From NCBI GenBank assembly GCA_917880885.1, contig OU862918.1, forward strand, positions 2,046,001-2,110,000: a DNA stretch of 64,000 nucleotides, read 5' to 3'. Numbering within the stretch: the first letter of the stretch is position 1; every line of letters begins with the position of its first letter. The stretch is from Limnephilus marmoratus. Taxonomy: Eukaryota; Arthropoda; Insecta; Trichoptera; Limnephilidae. A model generated the notes under the pieces. It saw only the letters and a list, made by a program, of their open reading frames with translations. It was not told the DNA's origin and did not search any database. Positions 53,266 through 62,456 of the stretch are shown piece by piece. The position numbers and the translations under genes were made by a program.

Positions 53266-53810
53266 ATCTTTCAGGATCGTTGGAAGTATGCTCTTATCAC
53301 ATCAGTATTTAAGTCTGGGGCTAAAAATGATGTCCAGAACTATCGTCCTCTATCTAAGTAACCAATTTTCAGTAAATTTTTTGAAAAAATTGTTCACGAA
53401 CAACTTTATAACTGCGTCCAGCCTGTAATACTCGTAAACCAACATGGCTTTATGAAAAAAAGATCGGTTGTCTCTAATCTTGCCATATTCATTGAAAATA
53501 TTACGAAATCAATGGATGATCAAATCTAAGTTGACGTAATCTATACATACTTCTCGAAAGCGTTTGATAAAATTGATTACAATCTTCTTTTATCCAAATT
53601 AATAGCTTTGGGAATTCACGGGGATTTGTATCGATGGTTAGTCTCTTATCTTGATGGGCGCACTCAAGGAGTAACAATTAATGGTTTCGTATCCGAGTTC
53701 GTACCGGTGTACCCCAAGGATCTCACCTGGGACCGTTACTATTTACAATTTTCATCAACGACATTATAAAATGCTTTAATTATGCAAATGTTCTACTCTT
53801 CGCTGATGAT

Positions 53811-54464
53811 ATGAAAATATATCTTCCGATTAACTCTATCATCGACTGCATTAAATTACAGGAAGGTATTTATAGACTTAATGACTACTGTATAATTAAT
53901 CATCTCAACATGAACACTTCTAAATGTTATGTGATTACCTTCACTAGAAATAAAATAAAATTTGACCATAACTACCTTTTAGCCAGCCAATCACTCAAAA
54001 GGGTTACTCAAATTCGTGATCTAGGTGTTCTACTTGATAGTAAACTTACATTCGAGGCACATATTAACATGATTGTGAAGAAAGCCCTTAGAATGTTAGG
54101 ATTCTTATTCCGTATTGGAAAAGAATTCAAAAACATTCAAACACTTAAAATATTGTATTTTTCATATGTTCGTAGTCATCTTGAATTTGCTTCTCAGATA
54201 TGGAATCCTCAATATAAAATTTATATTAAACGCATTGAAGCCATCCAAAGAAAATTTGTCCATCATTTAAATTTCAAGTTTAATATTGGTTATCGTGGCA
54301 TAAACAGCTCGCTGGTCCTTTATGGAATTAAATCATTAAAAATTAGAAGAGACTCTGCAGATATAATATATCTTCATAAAATTATCAATGGTTTTATTGA
54401 TTGTTCGCCCCTTTTGGCTGAGATTAATTTTAGAGTCCCAGGTGTTAGAACCAGAGAAAAATAA
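53811..54464 (+). pseudogene. LINE RT C-terminal part
   Basis: 217 codons beginning right after the active site (FADDMK at 53796-53813): LNDYCIINHLNMNTSKCYVITFTR, DLGVLLDSKLTFEAH, RMLGFLFRIGKEF, SYVRSHLEFASQIWN. RT fingers and palm at 53280-53800 are readable (NQHGFMKKRS, YSFSKAFDKI-like, GSHLGPLLF) but cross stops. A stop after VRTREK truncates the tail. Confidence 0.85.
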
Positions 54465-54649
54465 CTTTTTCATCTTTAAAAATGTTCTACTAATCCCAGA
54501 CAAAATGCTTTTATATTCAGAGCATGCAATGTATTAGATAAGAATTTTAATAATACAGACATATTCTCATGTATTTATTTATTGTTATTAAGTTTATTTT
54601 GTAGAACTCCATTTTAATTTTTAATTTATTTAATATATTTAAAAATACT

Positions 54650-55197
54650 ATTATTCAGTGTATAAAAACAGTTTATTATAAACAAGTAAAGTATAAACCA
54701 AAATTTAATACCAAACTAATGCAAAACAATTATATCTATTTAGGAATAAAGTTTTTCAACAACCTTCCCATTGAAATAAAAAAAACCAAAGACATCAATA
54801 AACTGAAACTCAAACTGAAGCTACACTTTATCAGGAATAATTAACTAAATAATTACCTGTTTCTCTCTTTCTTTCTATTTATTTTTAATACATATTCATC
54901 TCTATTTTATTTAGATTTTTCGAATTTCTCTTAAGTGCACAATAACCGTATGTAACCGTATCCTATGTATGTACACCTACACATATAAATGATCCAGAAG
55001 TCTCAATTTATCCTATTATATACTTACTTATTACATAATGTTGTTCTATTTCAGTTATAGTTAGTGTAACTCGCTCATCAAGCACAAGAACTAGCTTCTT
55101 CTTTGATGAGATTGCAATGTTTAAATAATTTCTGTACCGCTATGTAATTTCCATAACTCCACTGTACAATTATATAACTATATTAAATAAATAAAAA
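54650..55197 (+). mobile_element. 3' end of a different LINE
   Basis: Short ORF end LGIKFFNNLPIEIKK...KLKLHFIRN (about 54741-54843), the C-terminus of another jockey-group RT, then a 350-bp 3' UTR and A-rich tail ATTAAATAAATAAAAAAAAAAA at 55178-55202. Confidence 0.7.
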
Positions 55198-55202
55198 AAA
55201 AA

Positions 55203-55252
55203 AAGTTCTGCTTCTGCTTCGTAATTATTATTACGAAGCAGAAGCAGAACTT
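55203..55252. repeat. Perfect palindrome, 23-bp arms
   Basis: AAGTTCTGCTTCTGCTTCGTAAT and its reverse complement around TATT, placed exactly after the LINE A tail. Confidence 0.9.
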
Positions 55253-55730
55253 GTTTATATTTTATATTAAATTTTGTATTTTGGCTTATATTTTAGCTCT
55301 CTGATTTTTTATTGTATCAGATAGAAAAGAATTAGCTTTGATCCCAAAACATATAAATATTTGAAAATAAGTATATAAGATAACGTAATAAATAAACTGC
55401 CAGTGAACCGTAGGATATTTAGGTAAATAAATACAATATAAATTTTTCCTTTTGTGAGGACTTCAGTAACCAAGGTAAACAACAATATTTTGAGATTACG
55501 TTGAAATATATTTTATAGGTAAATTTAATTATATATTTTATTTTGATAACATTATTCTAAAATATAATATATATATATATATATTATAGATTTGTAGTAT
55601 TGAAGAGTAGTTTACATTAAAATATTTAATTTGGACATATTGAAAATTATTTGTTGACAAATGACAGCACTAGATAACGACGACAGTTGCTTGGTTACTG
55701 GAATGTAGGAATAATAATAATAATTAATAA
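55253..55730. other. A+T-rich DNA, no gene seen
   Basis: Includes a (TA)n stretch at 55565-55588 and an AATAAT array at about 55711-55728 that abuts the R4/Dong-like element. Confidence 0.5.
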
Positions 55731-55763
55731 AAATCATTTCCAAGTTGTTTTGAAGGTGACAAA

Positions 55764-56312
55764 ATGTCATTTTCAACCAAAGGAAATGAAAATGGGTTTA
55801 TTATGTCATCTATACAGATGAACATTGATAATCTGAGACCCCAAAAAACAAAAGCAGGTATTCCTAGGCAGCGTATGAAATGGACGAACGATGTCAATAT
55901 GTTCATCGTTCGTTCATATTTTTATGTAACTAAACTAGAAACAGATATGTTATTGTATAGGAAAAAATTACATTTACTTTTCTCACAAAATTATCCGGTT
56001 GCCCAAGTAAACGAACAAAGATTAGCTGACCAAAAAAGGGCAATTTTTAAAAATAATTTAATTCCTGTAGTAACATTAAATCAGATAAGAAAAGAAGTAG
56101 CAGATAGATTGCAATTGGAGAATAATGTAGAACAAATTAATACGAGTAGTAATGTTATATTAGATGCATTGAATGAAGATAGTTTAGATAATATTCTAGT
56201 AGAAGAATCCAATGATATTACAGTAGATTCAAATAACTTAGACATTATTCATAATCTTAGGGAAATCAATATTGCAAATTTAAACTTACTAGATGATAAT
56301 GTAATAGAATGA
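55764..56312 (+). pseudogene. R4/Dong-like ORF, N-terminal DNA-binding part
   Basis: 182 codons ending at TGA 56310-56312; the next frame is the same, so this is a premature stop in one ORF. Residues about 35-105 (RMKWTNDVNMFIVRSYFYVT...RLADQKRAIFKNN) form a Myb-like Trp-containing DNA-binding domain typical of R4/Dong proteins. The remainder is an Asn/Asp-rich linker. The ATG at 55764 follows a short A+T-rich leader. The domain should recognise the target. Confidence 0.8.
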
Positions 56313-56318
56313 GCTAAC

Positions 56319-58130
56319 TTGCTTCAAAATAATATAAATAGATATATAGATATAGAGCCCACAGTTAGACCAAAATTACCAAAATTGCATACGTCAAAGA
56401 AATTATCTAAATTAATTTCTGAATTAAATAATTTATTTTTACCAAAAATAATATTTGACGATATTAGTTTTTTAGATCTTCATACAATAGTGTACGCTAG
56501 TGCTATCACTATATGTAATAAGTTAGGAGTTAAATTAACGTCCTCTGATGATAGATCATTTAGTTATAGTAAACCAGAATGGCAGATTAGATTAGAAAAT
56601 GATGTAGTATTTTTAAGAAGTAGTATAGCTAGAGTAATTGAATATAAAAATGGAAATAGAAGTAGGAATATTTTGAGATATGTAGATGAAATTGGGAGAA
56701 AATTTGGTTATAGCATTGGTAGTAATAATAATGAAAATATAATCAATGATTTATTAGATTTATTAAAACAAAAATTAGGTGTAAAAGCTAGTAGATTAAA
56801 AAGGTATAATTATACGTATAATAAAAGAAATAATAATAGATTATTTCAGAAAAATGAGAAAATATTTTATTCCAAACTTGACGATAAACAGAATATTATT
56901 TCGAATAATAATATTCCGTTGCCATCTGAATCAGATATGCGCGATTTTTGGACAAACATTTGGAGTAAAGATATAAAACATAATGAGGCAGGTAACTGGA
57001 TAAAAAATGAAGAAATCAATTGTTCAGACATTGAACAAATGAGTTTTTCTGATATATCGGTTGAATTGTTAGCCAAAATTATAAAAAATACTCATAATTG
57101 GAAAGCCACGGGTTGCGATTGGATACATAATTTTTGGTACAAACGTCTAACTACTTTACATCCTCTTTTTGCAAAAAATCTTTCAAGACTTGTCAGACAA
57201 CCTCAAAATTTTCCTAATTTTCTAACTAAGGGCATTACTTATATGTTGCCTAAAAGCGAACATATTAATAATCCCTCTCAATATAGACCCATTACATGTC
57301 TACCGACAATATACAAAATTTTAACCTCTTGCTTGACAGATTTAATATATACTCATTTGGATGAAAAAAATATTTTATCTGAACAACAAAAAGGTTGTCG
57401 CAGAAAACATATGGGATGTAAAGAACAGTTAGTTATTGATTCTGTAATTTTAAAACAAATTCAAAATCAAAAGCGTAATTTACATACTTGTTATATAGAT
57501 TATCAAAAAGCTTTTGATAGTGTCCCGCACTCGTGGCTAATCAAAATATTAAAAATATATAAAGTTAACCCAATTATAATTAGCTTTTTGAAAAATATTA
57601 TGTCCTTTTGGAATACAGATTTGCTAGTTAATTTAAAAGGTAAGAAAATAGTAGTACCGGGCATTTCAATAAAAAGTGGGATTTTTCAAGGAGACTCATT
57701 GAGCCCTCTTTGGTTTTGCTTAGCATTGATTCCCCTTTCTAAAATGTTAATTAAAAGCAAGTTTGGAATAAAAATTAAGGGTAATACAAGAGAGAGTAGT
57801 ATAGTTTCACATCTATTATATATGGATGATATAAAATTATTTTCAAATTCTGAATCAAATTTAGAGAAAATGATTAAGGTAGTTAAAATTTTTTCAGATG
57901 ATATTAAAATGACTTTTGGTTTAGATAAATGTAAAACTATCCATATAGAGAAAGGAAAAATTGTAGACGGAGACGAGGGTATATTTAGAAATTTCAAAAT
58001 TCAAAGTATGAAAGGGGATGAGGTTTATAAATATTTAGGATACCCGCAATCGAATAGATTAGATCACACTAGTATTAAAAATGATATTAGGATTAAATTT
58101 CAAACTGCAATCTATCTGCTAAAAATTTAG
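56319..58130 (+). pseudogene. R4/Dong-like reverse transcriptase
   Basis: About 603 codons in frame with the preceding part (no Met needed). RT motifs: ATGCDWIHNFWYK, YMLPKSEHINNPSQYRPITC, GCKEQLVIDSVI, YIDYQKAFDSVPHSWL (about residues 386-401), GIFQGDSLSPLWFCLA (about 454), LLYMDDIKLF (about 499-508, active site), GLDKCKTIHI and KYLGY. A frameshift between about 58105 and 58127 ends this frame; reading continues in another frame as LSAKNLVKTINTWAIPLL. Performs target-primed reverse transcription. Confidence 0.9.
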
Positions 58131-59317
58131 TAAAAACAATAAATACTTGGGCAATACCTCTACTAACGTACTCATTTGGCATAATTAAATGGTCCAATAC
58201 AGATTTAGATAGTTTAGAACGATTAATTAGAACTACGTTAACAAAATTTAATTGCCATCATCCAAATTCAGCTATAGAACGAATTAATTTACCTAGAAAT
58301 TTAGGAGGTAGGGGTGTAGTCAAAATAACATCTTTGAAACACAATCAGGTAGAAATGCTTAGAAATTTTTTCCATAGGAAAGCTAATAGCTCAGAAATGC
58401 ACAAAATAATTTGTAAGGCAGATAGAAATATTACACCTTTAAATTTATATGACGAGAATGCCAACATTCTTATAAATACTAACCAGGAATTATTAGATTC
58501 CTGGTCAAATAAAATTATTCATGCAAAACACTTCAATTATCTCAACCAAACGTATGTTGACAAACTTTCGTCAAACAAATGGTTGAGTATTGGAGAGTTG
58601 AGCGCAGAAATAGAAGGATTTATGCTTGCCATTCAAGATAGAGTCATTAATACTAAAAATTATAGAAAGCATATAATCAAAGATATAAATCAAATTGATG
58701 ATTTATGTAGAAAATGTTTGGCTTTTCCGGAAACTATAGAACATATTATATCGGAATGTTCTATATTAGCGCCGTCCGAGTATACATTTAGGCACAATCA
58801 GGTTTTAAAAATAATTCACCAAAGTTTGGTAATTAAACATAACTTGATTGATTGCCGTAATGTAGTACCATATTATGAATATGAACCAAATTCATTTATA
58901 GAAAATAAATTTTATAAAATATATTATGATAAAACTATACTAACAGACAGAACAATTAGTCATAATAGACCTGATATAGTTTTACATGACAAAATTAAAA
59001 AAATAACTTATATCATTGATGTAGCTATTCCAAATTCCTGTAATATTCAAAAAACTGTTTCTGAAAAAATTAGAAAATACACAGATTTAGGAAATGAGAT
59101 TAAAAGAATTTGGCATTCTCGGACTATAAAAATATTACCATTTGTTATTTCGGCCACTGGCATAATACCTAGGAATCTGATTCAAAATTTAAGCATATTA
59201 GATTTGTCAAAGAATTTGTATATAAAAATGCAAAAAGCAGTAATTTTAAATACATGTAGGATTACAAAAGATTTTTTAAATATTTATATTGAGGGATCAG
59301 TAGGATTTATAGGTTGA
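58131..59317 (+). pseudogene. R4/Dong-like C-terminal part with restriction-like endonuclease
   Basis: After the frameshift the frame is open to TGA 59315-59317 (an internal Met is at 58334). Zinc knuckle CRKC...EHIISEC (about 58697-58760), then the PD-(D/E)xK-type endonuclease core RPDIVLHDK...YIIDVAIP (about 58968-59030) and a conserved C-terminal helix-rich tail (KILPFVISATGIIP). The endonuclease nicks the target site. Only one frameshift and one stop separate this copy from an open frame, so it is fairly young. Confidence 0.85.
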
Positions 59318-59577
59318 ATTAGAAATGCCACAGAGCCGAACCCTCTGATATGAAAATATCTGGAGTCGGTGAATTATATTCCCATTTGGTCTCTAGTAGG
59401 TTGACATGTTGTTCTTGTATTGTTTTGTATTTATAATACTTATATAGTGCAATTGCATAACGTGGATTCACTAGATGCTCATTTGGGGAAGTGTATGAAA
59501 GGGTTTAGTTTTTCCTTCTTTTTTTTTTTTTTTTTGGGGGGAAAATTTAACCCGGACATTTAAATCTGGTGCGTAAA

Positions 59578-60036
59578 TAAACTGTTTTTATACATTGAAT
59601 AATAAATAGTATTATTAAATATATAAAATATTCTCATGTAATTCAAGTTCCTTTAAAAAGTATGTCATAGGTAACATTAAATAATTATTTGACCGTGTTG
59701 CAAGTTATTATGTTATTGCTGTGAATCCTTTCCATTTACATGCTTGTCATTTGACTTACTTTTGTGTTCACTCTGGGTTGTAGGTATGTACATATTATTA
59801 TTATTGCTGTTGTGAAGTCAGAATAGATTTCTGACTCTGATTACTTTATGTTTTGAAACTTAGTAAGCAGATTATTAGTTTATATTATAGTTTATATTGT
59901 GTTTTTGTATTTTATTTTTTCAATTTTCAAGGATATAATTTTGTTAACTTCTTACGGGTACAGGACCCTTACTTTTTTTACTTTTTAATTATAATTTTAA
60001 TTACTTATGTGAAAATATGTTATTGGATATTATGTT
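59578..60036. other. Spacer between the R4-like element and its inverted copy
   Basis: A+T-rich, without ORFs of note; ends TATTATG before TTTACGC, the 3' end of the inverted copy. Confidence 0.5.
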
Positions 60037-60431
60037 TTTACGCACCAGATTTAAATGTCCGGGTTAAATTTTCCCCCCAAAAAAAAAAAAAAAAAAAAAG
60101 AAGGAAAAATTAAACCCTTTCATACACTTCCCCAAATGATCATCTAGTGAATCCACGTTATGCAATTGCACTATATAAGTATTATAAATACAAAACAATA
60201 CAAGAACAACATGTCAACCCACTAGAGACCAAATGGGAATATAATTCACCGACTCCAGATATTTTCATATCAGAGGGTTCGGCTCTGTGGCATTTCTAAT
60301 TGAACCTATAAATCCTACTGATCCCTCAATATAAATATTTAAAAAATCTTTTGTAATCCTACATGTATTTAAAATTACTGCTTTTTGCATTTTTATATAC
60401 AAATTCTTTGACAAATCTAATATGCTTAACC
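60037..60431 (-). mobile_element. Truncated R4/Dong-like copy, inverted
   Basis: Reverse complement of 59192-59577 with few differences, including the T/A-G/C tract and the last 40 codons. With the main element it forms an inverted repeat with about 390-bp arms. The truncation point falls at GCTTAA, directly against TTAACCC. Confidence 0.9.
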
Positions 60432-60633
60432 CATTACCTCCATGAATTATTTTTTATTTTTATAAACTTGAATCATCATTATAACCGGATAGTATAGACT
60501 TAAAGAAGATCCCAAAATCAGTTTTAGAATTTTCCGCCCGCCCACCCTCTCACCAGAGCGTCTAGAAAATTGATGCCTAAACGCAACTCTTGGAGGTAAC
60601 CCCTCTAAGCAAAATTTATGTCAACTATGGGTT
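60426..60633. repeat. TTAA-bounded sequence, possible piggyBac end
   Basis: TTAACCCATTACCTCCA at 60426 and ...ATGGGTTAA ending at 60633, plus internal TGGAGGTAACCC at about 60590, are inverted relatives. TTAA plus CCC is the piggyBac terminal arrangement, and a piggyBac-like gene lies alongside. A small TTAA MITE is the alternative. Confidence 0.4.
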
Positions 60634-60764
60634 AAGTGCAGTCTACTGTGAGATTTATATTGATAATATAAAATAAATGATTGCCTTTGTTTATAATTCA
60701 ATGAAAAAAAAATATTTATGGAAAACACACAAAATAATAAAAAATTCAATATTAAAAAAAACAT

Positions 60765-61490
60765 TCAAGAATGAGGAAAATAACCAAATCTAAGCAAATT
60801 ATTCTTTAAGTGATACTGTTCGAAGTAGTCAAAATGAAGGGCTCGGTTGCAGGCCCGGCACCGGTAGCCTGTTAGATTTTTTTTACACAGAGCATAACGA
60901 ATATGAGATTTGCCACGACATTGCAAATGAAATTTTTGCATTCGAGGCACACAATTCCCATCTTCTGCGTCATGGCCTTCCTTCACAGGAGGTTCTCCGA
61001 ATTCGATATTGATCTGATTTGGAAAAGACAATACAAGAGTACGGGTAAACTCCACATGGAATGCCTTCTGGGAAAGGTTTCTCTGTTGCCTAGTCATCTT
61101 CTGGTTTCCCATATCATGCTCGTACTTCCTCAAGAAGCATTGCAACTTCCATCCATTTACAAGAGACAAGAGCGCTGCTGAGGCAAGATACAAATAAAGG
61201 CCAGTACCACTTCTTGGACCGAACGTTGATCCGATAATTTTGTATACCATTATCATGGAGGTCCACCCATTCCCAAATTGTAATTTTGTATTAACGCCGG
61301 GCAATCGATTTTTTTGCATGCTTTCTCCAAATTGTTGCCTTTTTTGTCTTTCTTCGATATCTGCCAACGCTGCACTTGACGTACTGGCTCCATTCGATCA
61401 TAGTTCGTGGCCACTGTTACTACACGGCTGTCCTACCAACGGCATACGAGGATTTGGTTTTCTACGTCTACCACCGCATCAAATTTATCT
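60765..61490 (-). pseudogene. PiggyBac-like transposase, C-terminal part, frameshifted
   Basis: The longest frame (200 codons, 61367-60765) encodes LVNGWKLQCFL..., FTRTLVLSFPNQINIEFGEPP and a C-terminal cysteine-rich finger with ALCKKN...YRCRACNRALH..YFEQYH, typical of piggyBac transposases. Upstream parts lie in two other frames: one with VDLHDNGIQNYRINVRSKKW (61280-61220) and one with VENQILVCRW...VATNYDRM and YNLGMGG (61480-61290), matching the conserved piggyBac RNase-H-fold end. At least two frameshifts. The N-terminal two-thirds, with the first catalytic Asp residues, is not found. Confidence 0.75.
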
Positions 61491-61747
61491 ATAATTATAA
61501 AAGCGATGAGAGTTAAACTTTAGCTAGGTAAATGAACGCTATGCGCAAGGGAAATATAAAAGAAAATTATACCTTTAGGCAATTGCTTTCCTGTTGTTAA
61601 AAAGAGTGAAGACTACTGCCATCTAGCGGCATATTTTTGTAGCTTATTTTTAGTTGATATTGCATTTTACAGATTAGCGACGTAAGACTAAACTAAAACG
61701 AGATGTTAGACGGTAAAGTAGATATCTGGTTTTTATATCGTATAATG
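61491..61747. other. No gene seen
   Basis: Short flank between the piggyBac-like remnant and the BEL/Pao LTR. No right-hand TTAA end of the piggyBac was found. Confidence 0.4.
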
Positions 61748-62022
61748 TGTTATGGTGACACGAAAGTGTTGTTTATTTTGATTGTGTTAGAAAACATTAT
61801 TATAAATAGTCTGCTTTTCTAGTTTAACTCTCTCTTAATTCGTGGATCTCCTATAAACAGCTAGCATTGTCTAGCAAGTGGTCAAAGTGACCAAATTTAG
61901 TGTTTTGTCGGGTCGGGACAAATTATTGTAACAAATGTGCTTTGTGAATAAAACCAGGAATTCCTCCATTGAAACCAGATGTTTTTCCTTGACGTCCTTC
62001 TGCTGAATATCAATTTATAACA
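61748..62022 (+). repeat. 5' LTR of a BEL/Pao element
   Basis: Starts TGTTATGG and ends TTTATAACA (inverted TGTTAT/ATAACA), about 275 bp, directly followed by a primer-binding site. Contains TATAAATA near 61800 and AATAAA near 61946. The start is inferred from the terminal inverted motif, because the other LTR lies outside the window. Confidence 0.65.
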
Positions 62023-62040
62023 TGGTCCTTCGAGCCGGAT
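62023..62040 (+). promoter_or_regulatory. tRNA-Tyr primer-binding site
   Basis: TGGTCCTTCGAGCCGGAT is complementary to the 3' end of animal tRNA-Tyr (...ATCCGGCTCGAAGGA plus CCA) and starts at the first base after the LTR. It would prime minus-strand cDNA synthesis. Confidence 0.7.
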
Positions 62041-62456
62041 CTACCTTACGATCGGATTAAGGCATTAAAAGGAAACAATAAAATGAACCAGCGAGCTATC
62101 CAAAAATCCAGAGAGATGAAAAGATGAAAACATGAAGAACAAGGATCGACATCAATATAAGTATCCCCTGCCCATTATTTCCTTCTATTCCGTGAATTCC
62201 TGTTCAAACAAGTGCTATTTTTTGTGTGTCAATGTACTTATTTAAAAACAAAAAAAACTAACTACCCGCAGTGTAAATGCAAGTCATGCGAATTATTTTA
62301 GGTTAATTGTTTTAGAAGATGATTATTGTAAGATTCTGTCATTGTTCATAGCTTGAATTGGTTACTACGGTTTTCTACGCGATTATTGCACAGAAATTAT
62401 TTTTTAAGGAACATTTTTAGAATTTGTTGTGTTGAATTATTGTCAAACGTATAAAA

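Larger units (their letters stand above)
51850..54570 (+). mobile_element. Jockey/CR1-type LINE pseudogene (endonuclease to RT end)
   Basis: Endonuclease, linker, RT and C-terminal region in order with several stops and frameshifts. Wording of the RT end (SYVRSHLEFASQIWNPQYKIYI) is close to the 33-kb minus-strand copy, so the same subfamily. Confidence 0.85.
55731..59577 (+). mobile_element. R4/Dong-like LINE, nearly full length
   Basis: Single long reading frame with Myb-like DNA-binding region, RT and restriction-like endonuclease, broken by one TGA and one frameshift. Preceded by an array of TAA/AAT units, the preferred target of Dong-type elements. 3' UTR includes a T17-G6 tract at about 59515-59540 and ends GGTGCGTAAA at 59577, defined by the inverted second copy. 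Confidence 0.85.
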
